From: Streptomyces acidiscabies
GTDB taxonomy: Bacteria; Actinomycetota; Actinomycetes; Streptomycetales; Streptomycetaceae
Assembly: GCF_020010905.1 (NCBI RefSeq)
Contig: NZ_JAGJBY010000001.1
Coordinates: 434,001 to 498,000 of the forward strand
DNA: 64,000 bases
Direction: 5' to 3'
Below the pieces are notes generated by a model. The model was not told where the DNA came from. It worked only from the letters and a program-made list of their open reading frames with translations, and searched no databases. Shown here piece after piece: positions 25,414 to 35,609 of this stretch; within the stretch, counting starts at the first letter, position 1; each line of letters opens with the position of its first letter. Position numbers and translations under genes: made by a program.

Positions 25414-26873
25414 ACAAGCCCCTGCGCCGCGTCGCGATCTTCTGCGGTCTGCTGATCCTCGCCCTGCTGGTACGGGGGAACTGGCTCCAGTACGTCCAGG
25501 CGAACGAGCTGGCCACCGACGACAAGAACCGGCGGGTGCCGATCACCCGGTACTCCATCCCGCGCGGCGACATCATCGTGAACGGCAAGGCGATCACCGG
25601 CTCGGTGGAGACCACCGGGGACTACAAGTACAAGCGGACCTGGAAGGACGGCGCCATGTGGGCGCCGGTCACCGGGTTCTCGTCGCAGGCGTTCGGCTCC
25701 AACTTCCTGGAGAACCTGGAGGACGGCATCCTCTCGGGCACCGACGACCGCCTCTTCTTCCGCAACACCCTCGACATGCTCACCGGCAAGCAGCGCGCGG
25801 GCGGCAGCGTCGTCACCACCCTCAACGCCGCCGCGCAGAAGGCGGCGTACGAGGGTCTCGCCGGCAAGAAGGGCGCCGCCGCCGCGATCGACCCGACCAC
25901 CGGCAAGATCCTCGCGCTGGTCTCGACCCCCTCGTACGACCCCTCGAAGTTCGCCGGGCAGTCCACGGCCGACGGCAAGGCGTGGACCGCCGTACAGAAG
26001 AAGAACGACCCCGACGACCCGATGCTGAACCGGGCGCTGCGCGAGACGTACCCGCCGGGGTCGACGTTCAAGGTCGTGACGGCCGCCGCCGCGCTGGAGA
26101 ACGGGATCGTCTCCGGGATCGACGACAAGACCGACACCCCGGACCCGTACCGGCTGCCGCAGTCCTCGACCGACCTCGGCAACGAGCACAGCGGCTGCGA
26201 GAACGCCAACTTCCGGTTCGCGCTGGAGGTCTCCTGCAACACCGTCTTCGCGAAGATGTCCGACAACGTCGGCAACAAGAAGATGATCGCGCAGGCCGAG
26301 AAGTTCGGCTTCAACGAGGGCAAGCTGGACGTCCCGGTCCGCGCCGCCGAGTCCGTCTACCCCGAGGACAACCGCCCGCAGAACGCCCTCGACGGCATCG
26401 GGCAGGGCTCCAACCGGGCCACCCCGCTCCAGATGGCGATGGTCGCCGCGGCCGTCGCCAACGACGGCAAGCTGATGAAGCCGTACATGGTGGACTCGCT
26501 CAAGTCGCCCAACCTGGACACCCTGGAGACCACCGAACCCAAGGAGCTCTCCCAGGCGGTCTCCTCCGCCACCGCGCAGAAGCTCCAGGACATGATGGAG
26601 ACGGTCGTCGAGACCGGTACCGGGAAGAACGCCCAGATCGACGGCGTCAAGGTCGGCGGCAAGACCGGTACCGCGCAGCACGGTCTGAACAACAGCGAGA
26701 AGCCGTACGCCTGGTTCATCTCCTACGCCAAGCTGGCCGACGGCTCCTCGCCGGTGGCCGTGGCCGTCGTCGTCGAGGACGGTTCCGCCGTCCGCGAGGA
26801 CATCACCGGCGGCGGTCTCGCCGCACCGGTGGCGAAGGCCGTGATGCAGGCAGTCATCGGCAACAAGAAGTGA
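25410..26873 (+). CDS. pbpA: Class B penicillin-binding protein (transpeptidase)
   Basis: 487 residues. An N-terminal signal anchor (about residues 7-22) is followed by a dimerisation region and a transpeptidase domain. Active-site motifs are the STFK tetrad in YPPGSTFKVVT (Ser about 217), SCN in EVSCNTVFAK, and KTGT in VGGKTGTAQHG (about 418). It cross-links peptidoglycan with the SEDS polymerase encoded just upstream. The ATG overlaps the rodA TGA. The corresponding gene in actinobacteria is called pbpA. Confidence 0.95.
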   Translation: MNKPLRRVAIFCGLLILALLVRGNWLQYVQANELATDDKNRRVPITRYSIPRGDIIVNGKAITGSVETTGDYKYKRTWKDGAMWAPVTGFSSQAFGSNFLENLEDGILSGTDDRLFFRNTLDMLTGKQRAGGSVVTTLNAAAQKAAYEGLAGKKGAAAAIDPTTGKILALVSTPSYDPSKFAGQSTADGKAWTAVQKKNDPDDPMLNRALRETYPPGSTFKVVTAAAALENGIVSGIDDKTDTPDPYRLPQSSTDLGNEHSGCENANFRFALEVSCNTVFAKMSDNVGNKKMIAQAEKFGFNEGKLDVPVRAAESVYPEDNRPQNALDGIGQGSNRATPLQMAMVAAAVANDGKLMKPYMVDSLKSPNLDTLETTEPKELSQAVSSATAQKLQDMMETVVETGTGKNAQIDGVKVGGKTGTAQHGLNNSEKPYAWFISYAKLADGSSPVAVAVVVEDGSAVREDITGGGLAAPVAKAVMQAVIGNKK

Positions 26874-27042
26874 CCCCGCTCACGTAATCCGCGCATCGGT
26901 GCACGTTGCGATACCGGTCCTGTATCGAGTAACACGCTTGGCCAGGTGAGACAGAGCGAGCCGGGTAGCGTATCCCCGGACGGCAGCCGCCGACCGGACC
27001 TGTATCCCGGTCGGGACCGACGGAGAGGGCTGGTAAAGAGCT
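26874..27042. promoter_or_regulatory. Spacer between pbpA and pknB
   Basis: 169 bp without a gene. Being larger than the other spacings in the cluster, it may hold a separate pknB promoter; a clear -10/-35 pair is not visible. Direct repeats of CCGGT/CGGTC type lie around 26910-27010. Confidence 0.35.
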
Positions 27043-29049
<2,007 letters not shown>

Positions 29050-29066
29050 CGTCCGGTCCCACCTCG

Positions 29067-29105
29067 AAACCCCGGTTCCCTCGTCGTGAGGGGGCCGGGG
29101 TTTTT
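29067..29105 (+). terminator. Rho-independent terminator after pknB
   Basis: AAACCCCGGTTCCCTC pairs with GAGGGGGCCGGGGTTT around GTCGT, followed by TTTTTCG. It closes the cell-wall kinase operon. Confidence 0.85.
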
Positions 29106-29123
29106 CGTTGCTCATCTGTTCGT

Positions 29124-29804
29124 ATGTCGATCGTGTCTTCGGATCGGTTCACTCGTTTGCAGGACATGATCAACGAAACCGTGCTGTTGGAGTCGAAGTC
29201 GCTGCGGGAGAGTGTGGCGGAGCGGACGGAGGTGTTGGACCGGGTGAAGGTGTTGTCGTTGCTGCCGGATGGGGTGCATGTGACGACGGCGATGGTGGCG
29301 AAGTACTTCGGGGTGGGGGCGGAGGCGATCATGTCTCTCGTCAAGGACCACCGAGCGGAGCTGGAAGCCAATGGCTACCGGGTTTTGACAGGTACAGAAC
29401 TGAAGTCCTTTAAGGACTTCAGTGGGGTTCAGTCCCGCACCCGGTCCCTCGCCCTCTACTCCCGCCGAGCCGTCCTCAACGTCGCCATGCTCCTCCGCGA
29501 CAGCGAAACCGCACGTCAGGTGCGTGTGTACCTCCTGGACATGGAGTACATGGTCCGCTCCGAGCCTGTGGATAACTCTGTCCACAGGCTCTCCGACCCC
29601 TTCCTCCAGGCTGTGGATGACCGCATCGACGACCGCATCGTCCACATCCTCAGCAAGACCGTCGTCCCCATGTTCAACGCGCTCATCGAGACGTCGGGAG
29701 AGCACCGCAAGGAGTTGGTGTCGCTGCGGGCCGACGTACAGGACGTCGAGAGGCGGCTCCGGCAGCACAAGGCGAGGCTGCGGCGGATCATGAGCGCGGT
29801 GTGA
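29124..29804 (+). CDS. Uncharacterised protein, phage-antirepressor-like
   Basis: 226 residues. I do not recognise a named family with certainty. The N-terminal third has a coiled-coil-like start and a winged-helix-like segment (VTTAMVAKYFGVGAEAIMSL). The middle block YSRRAVLNVAMLLRDSETAR, then QVRVYLLDMEYMVR, resembles a segment found in phage antirepressor or prophage proteins. The C terminus is basic and helical (DVERRLRQHKARLRRIM). The start is uncertain: ATG 29124 lacks a ribosome site, and ATG 29166 is possible. It sits between pknB and the sortase genes, which are usually adjacent, so it looks inserted. A palindrome inside the gene matches one after it. Confidence 0.6.
   Translation: MSIVSSDRFTRLQDMINETVLLESKSLRESVAERTEVLDRVKVLSLLPDGVHVTTAMVAKYFGVGAEAIMSLVKDHRAELEANGYRVLTGTELKSFKDFSGVQSRTRSLALYSRRAVLNVAMLLRDSETARQVRVYLLDMEYMVRSEPVDNSVHRLSDPFLQAVDDRIDDRIVHILSKTVVPMFNALIETSGEHRKELVSLRADVQDVERRLRQHKARLRRIMSAV
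29399..29423. repeat. Perfect palindrome inside the antirepressor-like gene
   Basis: ACTGAAGTCCT-TTA-AGGACTTCAGT, an 11-bp perfect inverted repeat. The core TCCTTTAAGGA is shared with the palindrome at 29850-29878. It could be an autoregulatory binding site within the coding sequence. Confidence 0.6.
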
Positions 29805-29806
29805 AC

Positions 29807-29833
29807 GACTGAGTGACTTGAAGTCACTCAGTC
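29807..29833 (+). terminator. Hairpin after the antirepressor-like gene
   Basis: GACTGAGTGACTT and AAGTCACTCAGTC are perfect complements around a single G, two bases after the stop. It is probably a terminator or a protein-binding palindrome. No U-run follows. Confidence 0.5.
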
Positions 29834-29849
29834 AGCCGAGTTATCCACA

Positions 29850-29878
29850 GAGGTGAGGTCCTTTAAGGACCTCACCTC
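29850..29878. repeat. Perfect palindrome at the end of the first sortase gene
   Basis: GAGGTGAGGTCCT-TTA-AGGACCTCACCTC, a 13-bp perfect stem, overlaps the last codons of the minus-strand sortase gene. It has the same core as 29399-29423. It may serve as a bidirectional terminator between convergent genes or as an operator. TTATCCACA lies immediately before it (29841-29849). Confidence 0.6.
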
Positions 29879-30603
29879 AACTCCCTCGGCGGTGTCCTCT
29901 TCGCGTCCACCTTCTCCGTCCGCACCAGCTCGCCCCACACCACATACCGGTACCGGCTCGTATACACCGGCGTACAAGTCGTCAGCGTGATGTAGTGCCC
30001 CGCCTTCTCCGTCCCCGACTCCTTCGGGATCTGGGAGAGGACCTTGACGTTGTACTTCGAGGTCTCGGGAAGGACCGAGTAGACCTTGTAGACGAACCAC
30101 GTGTCCCGCGTCTCGAAGACGATCGGGTCGCCGTTCTTCAGCTTGTCGATGTTGTGGAACTTCGCGCCGTGGCCGTCGCGGTGGGCGGCGAGGGTGAAGT
30201 TGCCCTGTTTGCCACCCGGAAGGGTCGCCTGGACGGGGTCGGTGTAGTAGCCGGCGACGCCTTCGTTCAGGACATCGGAGGACGTGCCCTTCTCGACCAG
30301 GACCTCGCCGTTCTTCATCGCGGGGACGTGGAGGAAGCCGATGCCGTCCTTCGTGTCGAGGGCGCCGGGCCCGGCCGGCTTGGACCAGGTGTCGCGGACC
30401 TTGTCGCCCTGTTTCGCGGCCTCCCGGTCGGCGATGACGTTGGTCCACCACAGGGAGTACGCGACGAAGAGCCCGAGGACGAGACCGGCGGTGATGAGGA
30501 GTTCGCCGAGGACGCTCACGGCGGTGGCGAGGCGCCCACCCTTGCGGCGGGGCGCGGGGGACCCGGTGTCCAGGGTGGTCGTCCCGTCGGTCGTCGCTGT
30601 CAC
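29872..30603 (-). CDS. Class E sortase
   Basis: 243 residues. A cytoplasmic N terminus is followed by a transmembrane anchor (about residues 28-50, SVLGELLITAGLVLGLFVAY) and an extracytoplasmic sortase domain. Catalytic residues are visible: His in LAAHRDGHG (about 140), Cys in TLTTCTPVYTS (about 210) and Arg in SRYRYVVWG. Class E sortases of high-GC Gram-positives cleave LAxTG-type signals and attach proteins to peptidoglycan, as for streptomycete chaplins. It is the last of the sortase/trpG operon on this strand, separated from the next sortase by 12 bases. Confidence 0.93.
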   Translation of the reverse strand: MTATTDGTTTLDTGSPAPRRKGGRLATAVSVLGELLITAGLVLGLFVAYSLWWTNVIADREAAKQGDKVRDTWSKPAGPGALDTKDGIGFLHVPAMKNGEVLVEKGTSSDVLNEGVAGYYTDPVQATLPGGKQGNFTLAAHRDGHGAKFHNIDKLKNGDPIVFETRDTWFVYKVYSVLPETSKYNVKVLSQIPKESGTEKAGHYITLTTCTPVYTSRYRYVVWGELVRTEKVDAKRTPPRELR

Positions 30604-30615
30604 GTCTGTCTGCCC

Positions 30616-31647
30616 CTACTCGACGAGCGCATCCGGCTTTCCCTTGCTGCGCGGCCGTTCCTCGACCATCTTGCCCCAGACGATCAACCTGTACTTACTG
30701 GTGAACTCCGGGGTACAGGTCGTGAGGGTGATGTAACGGCCGGGCTGGGTGAAGCCGGAACCGGGCGGAACAGCGTTGAGAACGCTGGTATTGCTGGGCG
30801 AGGTGACCGGCAGCATCGAGGCCATCTTGTAGACGAAGTACTCGTCCTGGGTCTCTACGACGATCGCGTCACCGGGCTGCAAACGGTTGATGTACCGGAA
30901 CGGTTCGCCGTGGGTGTTGCGGTGTCCGGCGAGCCCGAAGTTCCCGGTCTTCGCGTCCGGCATCGGAGTGGCGAGGGTGCCTTCGCCGTAGTGCCCGACC
31001 ATCCCCTTGTCGAGGACCTTCTTGTTGCTGACGCCCTCGGCGATGGGGACGACGACGTCGAGCTTGGGGATGTGGAGGAGGGCGAACCCCTGCCCGGCGG
31101 AGAACGTGCCGGGCGCGCCCTTGCCGCTGGCCCAGTCCTTCTGGAGCTGGTCGGCCTCGCTGCCCGCCTGCGCGTGCGCGCGGACGTTGGTCCACCAGAG
31201 CTGGTAGCCGACGAACAGGAGCATGAGGACGCCGGTGGTGATGAACATCTCGCCGAGCGCGCGGCTGGCGAGGACGGCGGGGCTGGGCTTGCGCGCCTTC
31301 GCCTGGCGGCGGGCCTCGACGCGGGACAGCGGGGCGCCGCCCTGGCCGAGCGGCCGGGACTCCTCCGCCGGTGCGGCGACGACACGCCCGCGGCGGCCCT
31401 TGGCGGCCTTCCTGCGGGCCGCGCGTCCCCCGAGGGGGGCGAGAGAGCCGGGTGCCGCCGCCATCCCCGCAGAAGCGGATATGGGCTCACCGCCGTGGGG
31501 CTGCTCGGGTATCCGCAGCGCGACGGTCTCCTCGTCGCGGGGACCGACGGGAACGCCGGAGCCGTACGTGGCGCCGGCGTCGTAGCTCTCTCCGCCGTAC
31601 GCAGCACCCCCGTACGCCTCCTCGCGCTCCGGGCGCAGCGCGGTCAC
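30616..31647 (-). CDS. Class E sortase with long N-terminal extension
   Basis: 343 residues from GTG 31647, which overlaps the trpG stop (GTGA). The first ~130 residues are Gly/Ala/Arg-rich and probably disordered in the cytoplasm. The transmembrane helix is about 140-162 (LGEMFITTGVLMLLFVGYQL). The sortase domain has His in LAGHRNTHGEPF, Cys in TLTTCTPEFTSKYR and Arg in the same block. Closely related to the downstream sortase; tandem class E sortases are usual at this position in Streptomyces. Confidence 0.93.
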   Translation of the reverse strand: MTALRPEREEAYGGAAYGGESYDAGATYGSGVPVGPRDEETVALRIPEQPHGGEPISASAGMAAAPGSLAPLGGRAARRKAAKGRRGRVVAAPAEESRPLGQGGAPLSRVEARRQAKARKPSPAVLASRALGEMFITTGVLMLLFVGYQLWWTNVRAHAQAGSEADQLQKDWASGKGAPGTFSAGQGFALLHIPKLDVVVPIAEGVSNKKVLDKGMVGHYGEGTLATPMPDAKTGNFGLAGHRNTHGEPFRYINRLQPGDAIVVETQDEYFVYKMASMLPVTSPSNTSVLNAVPPGSGFTQPGRYITLTTCTPEFTSKYRLIVWGKMVEERPRSKGKPDALVE

Positions 31648-32282
31648 GCGGTGGCCCTGCCCACGACCGGCGCGAGGCCGGCCGATCTGGCGACGGCGTC
31701 CGTGTAGCCGCACTCCGCGAGCCAGTTGGCGAGCATGAGGTGGCCGTGCTCGGTGAGGACGGACTCGGGGTGGAACTGGACGCCCTCGACGGGGAGTTCG
31801 CGGTGGCGCAGGCCCATGATGATGCCGTCCTCGGTGCGCGCGGTGACTTCCAGCTCGGCGGGGACGGTCGTCGGCATCGCGGCGAGCGAGTGGTACCGGG
31901 TCGCGGTGAACGGCGAGGGCAGGCCGGCGAAGACGCCGCGGCCCTCGTGCTCGACGAGGGACGTCTTGCCGTGCAGCAGCTCGGGCGCGCGGTCGACGAC
32001 GCCGCCGTACGCGACCTGCATGGACTGCATGCCGAGGCACACGCCGAAGACGGGGACGCCGGTCGCGGCGCAGTGCCGGACCATGTCGATGCAGACGCCG
32101 GCCTCCTCGGGCGTACCCGGGCCGGGCGAGAGCAGAACGCCGTCGAAGCCGTCCTGCGCGTGGGCCGTGGAGACCTCGTCGTTGCGCAGGACCTCGCACT
32201 CGGCGCCCAGCTGGTACAGGTACTGGACCAGGTTGAAGACGAAACTGTCGTAGTTGTCGACGACGAGAATGCGCGCGCTCAC
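31644..32282 (-). CDS. trpG/pabA: Glutamine amidotransferase, aminodeoxychorismate/anthranilate synthase component II
   Basis: 212 residues, class I glutamine amidotransferase. ILVVDNYDSFVFNLVQYLYQ opens the protein. SPGPGTPEEAG, the nucleophile Cys in FGVCLGMQSMQVAYGG (about 80) and the VEGVQFHPES His-Glu pair complete the triad. It supplies ammonia from glutamine to a chorismate-using PabB or TrpE partner for folate or tryptophan synthesis. The GTG start overlaps the stop of the small membrane protein gene, and its stop overlaps the sortase start, so the housekeeping enzyme is coupled to sortases. Which of the two pathways it serves cannot be told here. Confidence 0.93.
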   Translation of the reverse strand: MSARILVVDNYDSFVFNLVQYLYQLGAECEVLRNDEVSTAHAQDGFDGVLLSPGPGTPEEAGVCIDMVRHCAATGVPVFGVCLGMQSMQVAYGGVVDRAPELLHGKTSLVEHEGRGVFAGLPSPFTATRYHSLAAMPTTVPAELEVTARTEDGIIMGLRHRELPVEGVQFHPESVLTEHGHLMLANWLAECGYTDAVARSAGLAPVVGRATA

Positions 32283-32440
32283 TGGTTGTCCACCGTCACA
32301 TCGTTGAAGGGAAGCAGCGGTTCGGCCCACGGGAAGACGTACTGGAAGAGGACGTAGACGACAGCGAGGACCAGCACGATCGAGATCAGTGCCTTGATCA
32401 ACGCATTGCCTGGCAGATGCCGCCAGATCCAGCCGTACAT
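32279..32440 (-). CDS. Small membrane protein
   Basis: 53 residues from ATG 32440 (MYGWIWRHLPGN), preceded by GGAAGGGACGGC; a longer reading starts at 32488. One transmembrane helix (LIKALISIVLVLAVVYVLFQ) is followed by a short outer tail PWAEPLLPFNDVTVDNQ. It overlaps the trpG start by GTGA. Conserved at this position in Streptomyces as far as I recall; no function is known. Confidence 0.75.
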   Translation of the reverse strand: MYGWIWRHLPGNALIKALISIVLVLAVVYVLFQYVFPWAEPLLPFNDVTVDNQ

Positions 32441-32492
32441 GCCGTCCCTTCCGTCGTACCACGGCACCAGACTCACGCCGTACCGCACCAGA

Positions 32493-33158
32493 CTAACGGC
32501 GCAGCGCCGGGGGCCTGCCTTCGTCCACAGGCGTCGTGGAGTCCAGGTGCGCCCAGACGACGAGCCGGTGGCTGTGGCCCCACTCCGGATCGCACGTGGT
32601 CAGCGTGAGGTACCGGCCCGGCGCCGTGTACCCCGACTTACGTGGCACAGGGGCGATCACCTCAACGTCGGTGGGTACGGTTTTGTAGGGCCCTTTGTCG
32701 ATCCGATACGTGAACCAGGTGGTCCCGTCGCTGACCACCACCGCGTCACCCCGGCGCAGCTCGGGAAAGTCCTTGAACGGATCTCCGTACGTCCGCCGGT
32801 GCCCCGCGACGGCGAAGTTCCCGACGCCCCCGAGAACGGCGGTGTCCGCGTAGTGCCCGAGCCCCTTCTTCAGGGTCCCGACGGCGGTCCCTTCGAGGAC
32901 GGGCTTGTTCCACGTGAAACCAAGCCGGGGGATGTACATGACGGCGAAGGGCTTGGCGCTCCGGTAGGGGTACGAGGGGGTCGAGGCGACCGGCGCCGGG
33001 CTCGACCAGCTGTGCTCCAGCGCGTCGATCTGCGCGGCCATGTCGTGGTCGGCGCGGACGCCGGTCCAGTACAGGACGTAGACCACGAAGAGGACGATCA
33101 CCGCGCCCACGGTCACGCACAGCTCGCTGACGGTCCTGACGATCCCCCGTAGCGGCAC
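32493..33158 (-). CDS. Class E sortase (third copy)
   Basis: 221 residues from GTG 33158, with a G-run ribosome site. N-terminal transmembrane helix about residues 8-32 (SELCVTVGAVIVLFVVYVLY). The sortase domain has His in VAGHRRTYGDPF, Cys in TLTTCDPEWGHSHR and a following Arg. It is more divergent than the other two, with a shorter N terminus. Its coding sequence contains a near-parS sequence at 32907-32920. Confidence 0.92.
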   Translation of the reverse strand: MPLRGIVRTVSELCVTVGAVIVLFVVYVLYWTGVRADHDMAAQIDALEHSWSSPAPVASTPSYPYRSAKPFAVMYIPRLGFTWNKPVLEGTAVGTLKKGLGHYADTAVLGGVGNFAVAGHRRTYGDPFKDFPELRRGDAVVVSDGTTWFTYRIDKGPYKTVPTDVEVIAPVPRKSGYTAPGRYLTLTTCDPEWGHSHRLVVWAHLDSTTPVDEGRPPALRR

Positions 33159-33170
33159 GGGACCCCCCGG

Positions 33171-33959
33171 TTACTCCACAGGCTCGGCGTAGTGCAGATC
33201 CACTGTGCCCGAGTAGCCGGGCAGCGTCACCGTGCCGTCGTCGGTGACTTTCCAGCCGAGGCCGTAGACGTCGACGTACACCCGGTAGTTCTGGATCGCC
33301 TTGGACGCGGCGAGGGCGTCCTTCAGCTTCCGGGGGTCGCCGACCGCCTGGATCTTGTACGGGGGCGAGTAGACGCGGCCCTGGAGGATCAGGGTGTTGC
33401 CGACGCAGCGGACGGCGCTGGTGGAGATGAGGCGCTGGTCCATCACCTTGATGCCCTGGGCGCCACCCTGCCAGAGCGCGTTGACGACGGCCTGGAGGTC
33501 CTGCTGGTGGATGACCAGGTAGTCGGGCTGGGGGGCGGGGTAGCCGGGGAGTTTCGCGGTGGCGTTCGGCGGGGCGTCGTTGAGGGTGACGGTGAGGGCC
33601 TTGCCCTTGATCTCCTGGGTGCCGGCGCTGTGCTCCAGCGCGGCGAGTTTCCGGTCCTCGGTGGTGGAGCGTCCGGCGTCCGACGCGGCGAGTCTCTCGA
33701 CCTCCTCGCGGCGGCGCGCGTTGGACTCGTCGACCTCGCCGTTCTTGCGGCTGCGCTGCTGGATGAGGTCGGAGAGCTTGAGGAGCGAGGCGTCCGTACG
33801 GATGTCGGTGCCCTTGGCGGTGTCGAAGCTGGTGAAGAAGATCAGGCCCGCGAGAGCGAAGACTCCGGCCGTCAGAAGACGCATCGGACGGACACGAACG
33901 GTACGACCGGGGGCGGAACCCGTTGAACCCGTCCCGGGGGAGTCGGCAGAATTGCTCAA
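33171..33959 (-). CDS. DUF881 family protein
   Basis: 262 residues. TTG start at 33959, supported by AAGGAGA ten bases upstream on the minus strand. A transmembrane segment (about residues 28-45, [18 protein letters not shown]) is followed by a coiled-coil region ([20 protein letters not shown]) and the DUF881 domain ([53 protein letters not shown]). DUF881 proteins sit beside crgA and division genes in actinobacteria and may join the divisome. It is divergent from crgA, with a 94-bp shared promoter region. Confidence 0.88.
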   Translation of the reverse strand: MSNSADSPGTGSTGSAPGRTVRVRPMRLLTAGVFALAGLIFFTSFDTAKGTDIRTDASLLKLSDLIQQRSRKNGEVDESNARRREEVERLAASDAGRSTTEDRKLAALEHSAGTQEIKGKALTVTLNDAPPNATAKLPGYPAPQPDYLVIHQQDLQAVVNALWQGGAQGIKVMDQRLISTSAVRCVGNTLILQGRVYSPPYKIQAVGDPRKLKDALAASKAIQNYRVYVDVYGLGWKVTDDGTVTLPGYSGTVDLHYAEPVE

Positions 33960-34053
33960 CGTACCGTTATCTCCTTCGGCGGCGTGGAAGCACTACGCTA
34001 ACCGACGCCCGGGGGAGCGCTCCGTGTCCCCCTTGCCAGCAGGAGAGACCCTC

Positions 34054-34308
34054 GTGCCGAAGTCACGCATCCGTAAGAAGGCCGACTACACGCCGCCCAC
34101 GGCGAAGCAGGCGACCGCGATCAAGCTGACCAGCCGGGGGTGGGTGGCACCGGTCATGCTCGCGCTGTTCCTCATCGGGCTGGCCTGGATCGTCCTCTTC
34201 TACGTGACCGACGGGGACCTCCCCCTCGACGCGTTGGGCAACTGGAACATCGTGGTCGGGTTCGGGTTCATCGCCGCCGGGTTCGGTGTCTCGACGCAGT
34301 GGAAGTGA
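34054..34308 (+). CDS. crgA: Cell division protein CrgA
   Basis: 84 residues from GTG 34054, preceded by [26 protein letters not shown] is the conserved cytoplasmic start. Two transmembrane helices follow ([20 protein letters not shown] and [14 protein letters not shown]). In Streptomyces CrgA influences Z-ring formation and sporulation septation. Its position next to the kinase/sortase cluster is the usual one. Confidence 0.95.
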   Translation: MPKSRIRKKADYTPPTAKQATAIKLTSRGWVAPVMLALFLIGLAWIVLFYVTDGDLPLDALGNWNIVVGFGFIAAGFGVSTQWK

Positions 34309-34577
34309 CGGGGTCCTGGGCCTAGTACCGGAGTTTTCCCCAGGGCTGTTCGGGGAGTTATCCACAGGCCAGGGGTCGTTGTCCACACGGTGGGGAAAAA
34401 GAACGACGATCTGTGGATAACTCCCAGGACGTTGACGCCGGTACGACGAACCCACAACCCCTCGAAAACGCGTACGCCCCCTGCCTGACCTGCTAGAACG
34501 CCGGTCGGGGACAGGGGGCGAACTCGTTCTTCCACAGGGTGCGCAGAGTGTGCTACAGACTGTGGACAACTCTGGGC
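34309..34577. promoter_or_regulatory. Intergenic cluster of four DnaA-type boxes
   Basis: TTATCCACA 34358-34366, TTGTCCACA 34379-34387, TGTGGATAA 34412-34420 and TGTGGACAA 34561-34569 lie between the convergent crgA and rhomboid genes. The first and third form an inverted pair around an A-rich stretch GGGGAAAAAGAA. The region could titrate DnaA or act as a replication-control site; no gene was recognised. Confidence 0.55.
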
Positions 34578-35534
34578 TCAGGTGAGCTGAGAGGTCCTCA
34601 AGAGGGTCACGATCACGACTGCGGCGAGGACCAGTGCACAGGTGCCGTACTGGACGATCGTGCGCTTCTCGCGGGGCGCGTAGACCATGCCCGCGCCGAT
34701 GATCACACCGGCGACCAGACCGCCTACGTGGGCCTGCCAGGCGATGCCGCTCCAGCCGAACGTGATGATGAGGTTGATCACCAGGATGGCGATCATGGGG
34801 CGCATGTCGTAGCGCTGGCGGCGCATGAGGACGGCCATGGCGCCGAAGACGCCGAAGATCGCGCCGGAGGCGCCGAGGGATGCCTGGTTGGGTTCGGCGA
34901 CGAGGTACGTGAGCGCGCTGCCCGCCAGCCCCGAGACGAAGAACAGGGCGAGATAGCGGGCCCGGCCCAGCGCCGCCTCCAGCGGACCGCCGATCCACCA
35001 CAGGCTCAGCGCGTTGGAGAGGATGTGGATGATGCTCCCGTGCAGGAACATCGAGGTCAGCAGGCGGTACCACTGGCCTTCGGCGACGCCCTGGAGCTGG
35101 TCCCAGCCGAGCGCCGGCATGAGCGCGCGGCCGATCAGGTCGAACCGGTCGGTGAACTCGTCCCCCAGCGCCTGCTGGGCGAGGAACGCGACGGCGCAGA
35201 TGCCGAGCAGGATCTTCGTCACCAGCCGGGGGTCCTCGGCGATGCTGCCGCCGGCGATCGTGCGCGGCCTGTTCGCGTCCGGCGCGTGGCCCGTACCCGA
35301 GCCGTTGCTCACGCACTCCGGGCACTGGAAGCCCACCGACGCGCTGACCATGCACTCCGGGCAGATCGGCCGCTCGCAGCGGGTGCAGCGCACGCCGGTC
35401 TCCCGGTCGGGGTGGCGGTAACACCCGGGCAGGCCGAGCGCCTCCTGACGTCCGCCGCCTTGCGCCTGGTCCACTGGTCCCCCTGGCTGGTCGTAGCTGG
35501 TCGTGAGTGGGTCGGTCGTGAGTGGGTCGTACAC
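34578..35534 (-). CDS. Rhomboid family intramembrane serine protease
   Basis: 318 residues from GTG 35534. The N-terminal zinc-finger-like segment has paired Cys motifs (CTRCERPICPEC and FQCPEC, about residues 48-75). The six-helix rhomboid domain contains the helix FLHGSIIHILSNALSLWWIG, the catalytic Ser in LGASGAIFGVFG (about residue 214) and the His in WQAHVGGLVAG (about 267). It should cleave membrane proteins within the bilayer; substrates are unknown. The zinc-ribbon/rhomboid fusion is common in actinobacteria. The 3' end faces the DnaA-box cluster. Confidence 0.93.
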   Translation of the reverse strand: MYDPLTTDPLTTSYDQPGGPVDQAQGGGRQEALGLPGCYRHPDRETGVRCTRCERPICPECMVSASVGFQCPECVSNGSGTGHAPDANRPRTIAGGSIAEDPRLVTKILLGICAVAFLAQQALGDEFTDRFDLIGRALMPALGWDQLQGVAEGQWYRLLTSMFLHGSIIHILSNALSLWWIGGPLEAALGRARYLALFFVSGLAGSALTYLVAEPNQASLGASGAIFGVFGAMAVLMRRQRYDMRPMIAILVINLIITFGWSGIAWQAHVGGLVAGVIIGAGMVYAPREKRTIVQYGTCALVLAAVVIVTLLRTSQLT

Positions 35535-35609
35535 AACGCTTTGCCCCGCTCATCCTGTTTCACGGACGAGCGGGGCGAAAGGTTCCCCGGAAGGATCCCG
35601 GGGCCGGAC

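Noticed and set aside
29566..29589. Hairpin GCCTGTGGATAACTCTGTCCACAGGC inside the antirepressor-like gene as an origin element
   Set aside because: It lies within coding sequence and is a single DnaA-type box with an inverted partial copy; not enough for an origin.
35555..35570. TGTTTCACGGAC near the rhomboid start as another parS
   Set aside because: Only the left half matches; the palindrome is not completed.
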